This document shows positions 23,538-30,604 of a stretch of 30,604 bases of DNA, in pieces (positions within the stretch are counted from its first letter, which is position 1; each line of letters opens with the position of its first letter). Both the position numbers and the translations under genes were made by a program. This DNA is from Saccoglossus kowalevskii (Eukaryota; Hemichordata; Enteropneusta; Harrimaniidae), in assembly GCF_000003605.2 (NCBI RefSeq), contig NW_003116449.1:362722-393325 (forward strand), in the 5' to 3' direction. A model generated the notes under the pieces. That model searched no databases, was not told the origin of the DNA, and saw only the letters and a program-made list of their open reading frames with translations.

Positions 23538-23682
23538 TACTGTAAAATACATTATTTTAGCTGGAATTATTTATCGCTGAAAAATGATTTTGGTTGTTTT
23601 GTATGAAATTTATTTTCACTGATTTTTGACGAGTTGAATGTAAAATATAGGAAAAATGTGTATTTGCTGAATTTTATTTTAA
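23538..23682. mobile_element. MITE family A, copy lacking right end
   Basis: Begins TACTGTAAAATACATTATTT and shares TTAGCTGGAATTA, GTTTTGTATGAAATTTATTT, TTTTTGACGAGTTGAATG and TGCTGAATTTTATTTT with the CFAP157 intron copies. It stops before the CTTCAGTGAAAATAG half, so the right inverted repeat is lost. Confidence 0.6.
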
Positions 23683-24987
23683 ACATTTTTTAAAACCATG
23701 AATCATTACGGTGATCTCATGGCTCTAATTGCATACCTCAACAAATCTGCATAATTTAAATGTATCGATACATACCAACAATTCCGCATAAACCTTCTGA
23801 TCTGGGCATGGTTAGTTTATTGTCATAAAGTATAACTCTGAGAAAACCCCGCCTTTTTATTCCTGGCAGTGAGCTTTATTCTTTGGTATCAAAGTTAATT
23901 TAACGTGAAACCATTGTTCAATTTGTTCAAAAAGTAAGCCCGTGACAATATTCAAACACCATTTGTACGTCTAAGGATTTCTAAATATTACTCTACGTGC
24001 ATGGAATGTAATTTCTGTGTTTACACAATCTTTAACTATTTCGAACACGACATGTCACACGACTCGGAGTTTTCACGTATACCAGTGTGCTATGACGTAT
24101 TATTCATTTCACAAAAACATAATTTAAAATAACAAAATATGATGTCTAGTAATAAAATATAATATTCAAATTTCGAATCTTTAGTATATTCAGACGCCTA
24201 ACACTGTTGGCATGGAAATCAGTCTAAACATGACCCGTCATTGCGTAAATTGCGACACTAATATGTTTTCTTCAAAATTGAATTGTTTTGTAGATATTTT
24301 GTTTAGAAGTACGATCAAAGCTTATATTATTTGTCTCTTATCTTTTTTGTCAAGTGAAGAAATATGGCACGTCAAACACAAACAAATATTTAAGATACAT
24401 GTATCACTGAAGTCGTTTCTAAGAAATTCATATTGTTACACAATTCCCCACAGCACGGATATGACGTTATCTGGGTCGTAGGTGTAGATGTAGCTTTGAA
24501 AAAAAACAGCGATCAATCATTTTTATTGCTTTTTTGTGCTACAAACATAATAACTTTTATAATTATTTCACATTTTCCATTTTTTCATATATTTTAATAT
24601 ATTAAAATTAATTTTGTAGTACAAAATGAATAAATACATGGTGATATGTCACGTGAGAATATATATATATATTTATAGAAAACTAATTACTGTGTAGCTG
24701 CCGTTTGCAGAAATCCGATTAAAATCGATGTAGGTATAGGCAATTTTTAAAATTTCAATATCATATTTCATCTATTCAAGTTGATATAACCAAGATACGG
24801 CAGAAAAACAAACAGAGCAAGTAAAACAAAATATATATATACAATCATGTAGCCTACTTTCACCTATATCGTATTTTAATTACACTGCGTCTGTAGATAT
24901 GTAGCTCGGACATGTTAACATATTGTGCCATATGTTTTTATTTGGTATCATGAAGCTTTGGCCCAATATTTAAATGAATTAAAAAGA

Positions 24988-25086
24988 TATTGTAAAACCA
25001 CTTATTTTCACTTACATTTAATTTCACTAGTTTGATGTTTTGATCATATTCACTGTGTTTTAATTCAAAGAATTGTCAAGGAAACA
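24988..25086. repeat. Dispersed repeat (copy 2 of 2)
   Basis: Shares TATTGTAAAA, ATTTAATTTCA-like, TTTTGATCATATTCACTG and GTCAaGGAAAC blocks with 12298-12396, in the same order. It lies in the presumed 3' UTR or downstream flank of the MAM-domain gene. Confidence 0.4.
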
Positions 25087-25092
25087 ATGAGT

Positions 25093-25098
25093 TTTATT
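25093..25098 (-). other. Candidate poly(A) signal of the MAM-domain gene
   Basis: AATAAA on the minus strand lies 263 bases after the stop codon, a normal distance. It is next to the dispersed repeat at 24988. Confidence 0.35.
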
Positions 25099-25360
25099 GT
25101 TATTTTACATATTCACGTAGATTTAATTTAGCGGAATTTAATTGACAGTAGAAATAGCCAAATTAACCCCAGTAAATAATTGTTGCATTTACAACAAAAC
25201 AATGAAACACCAAACTGGCTCATTATAATTTCACACCACTTAGCCTGATCAACGAGTAGTTGACTTGCCGTATTCTTGTGTCTGATAAATTATATGAGTG
25301 CTCATTTCAGTCATCAATTTTTACTCGAATTCTATATATCAACTGATCTTATGATTCTAA

Positions 25361-28300
25361 TTATGTTGGTTCCGGTTCCGGTTCCGGCTCCGGCTCCGAC
25401 TCCGGATATGTTGATGTTGACTCCAGTACTATTTCTTCTAGCTTTACATTGTCTTCATCGTTGCGATTGAATCTCACATGACCAGTGACTGATGTAATTG
25501 CTCTGCTCCTGTGGTTTGTTAAATAACACACATACACACACATTAGCAATATGAAGTTTCTCGTGCGCATGCGCGATATTGTTTTTCGATTACGTCATCA
25601 AGATGGCGTCTTGTTCGAATACGATATGACGACGTACTCGGACCAAATGTCACTGACAAGTGATATTGAAGCCCATATAATTTATAGATGTGGTATATAA
25701 TGACATATAGACGCCGTGCCAATACGCATTACACTCAACTGCCCGAATGACGCCCGCGAGCACCTTGAGTTCGATTGAATGTCGTTGAGGGCAGCTTCCG
25801 GAACCAGAATGCAATATGCAGTACAGCCGAAGCAAGACACGTCTAGAAACATACGAGACAGATTCAAGAAACCCCGCTATAACAATGCGTAGCCGTATTA
25901 ATCGATATTCTGCAATTAAATGGATAGTTTTGCAGAAGCTGAGAAGATAATATCAGATAATATATACTTACAGCTTTGGACTATCTCTATTTTTGTACAC
26001 GATAACACTGATGCCCAGGACAACGGCTATGATTACGATAGCGACAGTGACGCCGACGACGATGCCAGTGACATCTACATGACGTAATATAAACGAATAC
26101 TATGTATCAAATGTATAACAATCAGACACTAGAGTAGCAATGGTACTATGAAAAGAATAATGGTTGGATTGCACACCATGTGTGTATTACTACAAAATCT
26201 TTCAGCGCAGCCCCAGTTTTAAAATGGAGGAACCCCTTACAGGTGTAATATGTTGGCCATTTTACGTTCAGAAAATGTTAAAGAACCAACGAAGCAACAT
26301 TGTGGCGAAGCGTCGAATACAGTTCCAGGTATGTGTGAGTACTTACTGTCCGATTCAGCATTCTCAGCGACCGATGGCTTTGATCTACCTTGACCCGCTT
26401 CAGTTGGAATTACGCCCTCACAATACTCTTCCTCAATAGCGACGTCATCTATGGCAATGTCGCCTCTGACTCCATCACCACGGGTCGCTTCGATTGTGAT
26501 CTAAACGAATAAAGGTTACAACAATGTTGTTGAGCTATTACGTCATATTACTTGACCATTTGTTGCAATAACTTATATTTCTAAAAAAAAATTCATGTTT
26601 TGGTTCCCGTACGCGCCGCTTAAAATGTTAGTGCTTTGTTGAATACTTGGACAGGCAGTTTAAAGAAAAAGTGTAGCGACTGACGTCAGTGTAGTGGATA
26701 CTTTCGCAGATGTGTGTACTAGCCCAGCTATTTGAGAGGAATGTACAGAAACGCCCCTTCCCATGTACGTCGAACCATTAACAAATATTCGATAACAATA
26801 AATACACACAGACTTGTAGCAAACTACTACTAATAGTAGCAAAAAAAAGCGCTGTGGCGTTTTCGCCATTCCACTTTACGAAAGAAGACCTACTGCATTT
26901 GGTCGCGTTAGCCTTGAAGAAAATGACTGAAGCCACAATTATCGTAGTGGTCTAGCGACATAGAACTCGGGACAAAAACATTAAACCGGTCGTTTTACGT
27001 CACGGTTGCTGTTTATAAGAAAATATTGTCTTTTGACTTTTATTTGCAAGACACTTTTGCTTTGCACGTTTGTGGATGTAAGTCTATGAACCATGGATCG
27101 TCTGTGGTGATAACAATATTTATATATGAACATTTTATTTTGCACGTGCTAAATGTGTTCCTTGGGACCATTAAAGCATTATTTTTAATGTTTACAACCA
27201 TTTACATTAAAGACATACGTACAGCTCGAATAAATCTCTGCCCATCCATGTATCCGAACCGTCCTTGCTTCCACTCGTTCGCTTCATTCTGTTGTCCCGC
27301 GAGACTCCATATCAATATCTCGGGAGCACGGCCGTCATTCTGTATATATACACTGAGATTTCCTATATGATTTCCGTACATGTGGTACCAGAATTCCACA
27401 CATCTCGCTTTCAAGAAAGGCCTGGCTTCCAATCGGGCTTTCTGCCCGGATGACCCACCGGAGACATCAAACAATGCATACGAACCTGGCAAGCAGACGA
27501 TATCATCATTAATAATTTTAACCGCCATTTTACTTTTTCGTCTTTTTTGAACCGTCTTGCACGAATTTGCGTATATATTTTTTAAAACAAATGAAAATAA
27601 TTCAAACAATTGTGAAATCAAATAGACAAAATTAGGCACTATATGCCATCAAAACACCAGATCTAAAATTGGAAAGGTGTAGGTGGGCATTGCAGGTATT
27701 CTTTGGAGGTGGGAGAGTGAGTAATTACCTTCGGTTCTACCAAATGTATGGTCCACTGTAGGCCCAGTTAATCCAAATTTGTTATGACCATTTCCGAGGA
27801 TCCATTCGAAATCGTCTGCTTCCTTATCGTAAACATTGAAGAAGAACCCGAATCCGTACTCGAAGTCTACGTGAGCTGAAAGATACAAGTACAGTTGTAA
27901 TGTTACCCACACTGCACCGTACTCTAAAGACAAAAAAACTTCCAGATTTAAAAATACCTTGGGTGAAACAGAATTAGAGGTAACTCAATTATTCTATGAG
28001 GAATTTGGCACAAATTATTTTTACTTCAATTGTGCACGGGTAGTGTCTGCTTACATATCAAGTTGTGATCATACACCTAAGACTGAATAACAAAAGAAGG
28101 TGGTCTTCGCGCCGCGTCATGTTCGATGTAAGACTCCTAGTTTGTTTACATGAAATTCGAACACTCGCTGCGCATGCGCGACGACCATCGTCCTTTAAGT
28201 GTATGACGTATAACACGGGAGTTCAACGTAACATTAACACCGACGTCCTTGCGACTCGATCACTTACTATTATATCGACACGGTCCATCTGTAACATATG

Positions 28301-29884
28301 CATCGTCAACTGCAACAATTGTTCTGGCAGTGGAGCTTGCACCGGCTTCTATTTTGATAGCAAATCGAACTGACCCTCCCGGGAACTCGTAGAACGAATA
28401 TTGGACACCAGCTATAACCCAGGTATCACCGAGGTCGAGATGAACCGGACCATCCACCAATATTTGGTACGTACTCCCATCGTAGGTAAGCTGGCAAGTA
28501 ACAATGTTAGCAGTAACAGCTGACAACACTGGTGCCATCAAATTGCAATAACTTGGAATATTCCGAGTCACATGGGCTTGTCAACTCATTGCGACGTTCC
28601 TGGCTATGCCGCGATTACGTAACACCGAGAATTGATAAACCCATGTGCATCGAATCACCATTAATGCGAAGTTAAGAGGGCGTGTTTTTTAGTTTGAGGA
28701 AATTTAGGTCATTGCCTCAATTTTGTTGTGTAACAGTTCAGTGCTCAACTAAACAACAAATCAGGAATTGTATATTGTTAAGCGATTTCATCTTTATTTT
28801 CAAAAATATGAGCGAGTTCCGCGGTTGGACAAAGTCGAATAATGTTCAATCGAATGACACGGAACGCTGAGATTTGGAACCTAGCTGGTTGTCCCACTGA
28901 TTCTGATCACAAGAGGTTATGACACCAGTCCGAATACAAAAATAAAACAACACTTTCCACTGCTATGTATATAGGGCTTCAATAATGAAATCGTAAAAAA
29001 ACGAAGAAATAGCAATACAAATTTAGAAAACACAAAATACACATACGTAGAAAGTAGAAATCTCTCATATCGCATCATTGAATACAGTGGCATCTACACC
29101 AATTATACCTACAACTCACCTCGATGTAACTCGAGTATACACCAGTGTTACCAAGAAAATACAAGTACATATTGAGACATTTTTTTAACGACGATCCCCG
29201 CCATCGTAGATTAGCCGATGTCAAATACGAGACATCCCCTTCTGTTTGTTTGCTATTATCTAAATACAGGTAATGACCTGGAAGAACAAGGAACCCATTT
29301 AATCATACTCGCAGCACATTTTCTGTTACAACTCTATTTACTATACACGCACTTGTAAATCCCACCACATCACGTGTTTTTATATAATGTCATACTTTGA
29401 ATATGACGTCACATGTGTATTGATATGATGCCATGTATTAACTATAATAATATGTTATGCTATAGTAGTTTGTGATGCCACCAGTTTCGAGGCATCTTCA
29501 GTTCATCGTCTGGGGATTCTCAATTAAGATTTCATATTCATACCACCACCCCGTTACCTGCTTTCGTTCTTGTAGTGTGATCCGTAGACGGTGCAATGGA
29601 ATAAGCCACTGTTGAACCACTGCCCCTTTCCCAGCTGACGTCATTGTCTTGGCCGTTCTCCCAATCACACCAATTATTTGCTTCGAAATCACAGCTCTGT
29701 GAATGATACTCTAAAATTCATATAGTTAGTGAATCACACATTTTCAGAATACCATTTAGCTGTTACGAATACCATGTACAAACGCTTTCTTACGTGGCAG
29801 TGGGCAGAGACCGTCCATTACACGTACATCGTCAAGAGCAATGAAACCACGACTGCTGTTGAGCCTGCTTCCAGATATGATAAT
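25361..29884 (-). CDS. MAM-domain single-pass membrane protein (3' part, nine exons; 5' part beyond right edge)
   Basis: Minus-strand exons 29884-29794, 29710-29558, 29277-29120, 28490-28268, 27875-27729, 27485-27223, 26500-26347, 26074-25972 and 25508-25361 join in frame to 1440 nt, giving 479 residues and a TAA stop. All introns are GT..AG. Visible domains: the tail of one MAM (residues 1-27, GFIALDDVRVMDGLC), a full MAM (about 36-205, CDFEANNWCDW ... VAVDDAYVTDGPC) and a second full MAM (about 210-372, DFEW ... GDIAIDDVAIEEEYC). A 25-residue linker, one hydrophobic helix (about 400-423) with a KNR stop-transfer edge and a 56-residue cytoplasmic tail ending in a Glu-Pro repeat follow. MAM domains are extracellular adhesion or interaction modules, so this is probably a type I surface protein; the ligand is unknown. 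The last MAM lacks its first two cysteines. Signal peptide and any other N-terminal domains are out of the window, so no family name is given. Confidence 0.9.
25369..25406 (-). repeat. In-frame Glu-Pro (GAGCCG/GAACCG) hexamer repeat
   Basis: Six tandem hexamers, related by single changes (GAGCCG, GAACCG), encode the ESEPEPEPEPEPEP tail of the MAM-domain protein just before its stop. Hexamer repeats change length without breaking frame, so tail length may vary between individuals. Confidence 0.8.
28069..28206. mobile_element. MITE family B, diverged copy (intron of the MAM-domain gene)
   Basis: The left end TCATACACCTAA and, after a short insertion, AAGGTGGTCTTCGCGC pair with the right end, whose reverse complement reads TCATACACTTAAAGGACGAT then GGTCGTCGCGCATGCG. 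The AAAGGACGATGGTC core matches the right arm of the 10352 element. It lies between exons 28490-28268 and 27875-27729 and does not touch either splice site. Confidence 0.55.
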
Positions 29885-30009
29885 CTGAAGGAAAAGTGAA
29901 ATAACTCTTTATTTGTCGATGATTTGGAATGGTTATAAAACAATGCATGTGATTGATAATTACTACAACCTACAGAATCAATAATGTAAATATGTTTTGT
30001 TATGTAATT

Positions 30010-30604
30010 TATTATTTAATTATGCGAATATGTGTATTAATTATGTGAATATGTGTATTAATCATGTGAATATGTGTATTAATTATGCGAATATGTGTAT
30101 TAATTATGCAAATATGTGTATTAATTATGTGAATATGTGTATTAATTATGTGAATATATGTATTAATTACGTGAATATGTGTATTTAATTATGTGAATAT
30201 GTGTATTACTTATGTGAATATATGTATTAATTACGTGAATATGTGTATTAATTATGTGAATATGTGTATTAATTATGTGAATATGTGTATTTGATTATGT
30301 GAATATGTGTATTCATTTATGTGAATGTGTGTATTAATTATGTGGATGTGTGTATTCAATTATGTGAATATTTGTATTACTTACGTGAATATGTGTATTC
30401 AATTATGTGAATATGTTTATTAATTGTGTGAGTATGTTTATTCAATTATGTGAATATGTGTATTAATTGTGTAAATATGTGTATTTGATTATGTGAATAT
30501 GTGTATTCAATTATGTAAATAAGTGTATTAATTACGTGAATATGTGTGTTTGATTATGTGAATATTTGTATTAATTATGTGAATATGTGTATTAATTACG
30601 TGAA
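30010..30604. repeat. 21-base minisatellite, running off the right edge
   Basis: The unit TTATGTGAATATGTGTATTAA repeats about 28 times in the window with scattered substitutions (TGCGAAT, TACGTGAAT) and some 22-base units. Because 21 is a multiple of three, an open frame with a seven-residue repeat (NYVNMCI) arises on the plus strand, but it is a by-product. The array lies upstream of the exon at 29884, so it is in an intron of the MAM-domain gene. Its true length is unknown. Confidence 0.9.

Larger units (their letters stand above)
19325..25360. other. Intergenic region between NMRAL1 and the MAM-domain gene
   Basis: The first few hundred bases must contain the NMRAL1 promoter, but no TATA box or other convincing motif was identified. 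From about 19600 to 22200 the DNA is richer in CpG than elsewhere, yet no exon with a recognisable product or convincing splice pair was found. The rest holds a (CA)n run (about 20645), a LINE fragment (22313-22905), a MITE (23538) and a diverged repeat (24988). Confidence 0.55.

Noticed and set aside
30010..30604. CRISPR-like regular repeats.
   Set aside because: There are no unique spacers; the units are head-to-tail without gaps, in a eukaryotic intron.

Overview
This is a window of an AT-rich animal nuclear genome, not a prokaryotic or viral sequence. The genes are split by introns with GT..AG borders that stay in frame when joined by hand. Intergenic DNA is long, and short inverted-repeat transposon copies and tandem arrays are scattered through it. 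The gene set (a cilia/flagella protein, a GPI-anchor enzyme subunit, an NmrA-like NADPH-sensor protein and a MAM-domain membrane protein) and the repeat style suggest a ciliated invertebrate, such as a lophotrochozoan or an invertebrate deuterostome. The species cannot be resolved from sequence alone.

Layout. (1) 268-2603, minus: the first four coding exons of PIGC, running off the left edge. (2) 2604-3183: a compact head-to-head intergenic region with a perfect CRE palindrome, a TATA-like box and a CpG-rich 5' leader. (3) 3184-11056, plus: a complete eight-exon CFAP157 gene (562 residues). (4) 11057-16358: a gene-free convergent intergenic region with possible long 3' UTR sequence and a degenerate array of roughly 40-nt units. 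(5) 16359-19324, minus: a complete three-exon NMRAL1-like gene (300 residues). (6) 19325-25360: intergenic, with a 5'-truncated LINE fragment and MITE copies. (7) 25361-29884, minus: the last nine coding exons of a single-pass membrane protein with MAM domains, whose 5' part lies beyond the right edge. (8) about 30010-30604: a 21-nt minisatellite inside an intron of that gene, still running at the window end.

The four genes have no obvious shared pathway. The only arrangement that suggests joint control is the PIGC/CFAP157 divergent pair. No operon, CRISPR array, RNA gene, defence system or other new multi-gene system was seen. The most unusual points are the paired loss of the first two cysteines in the membrane-proximal MAM domain, three families of small inverted-repeat elements (one partial copy ends close to a CFAP157 splice acceptor), and the degenerate array near 14470-15110.
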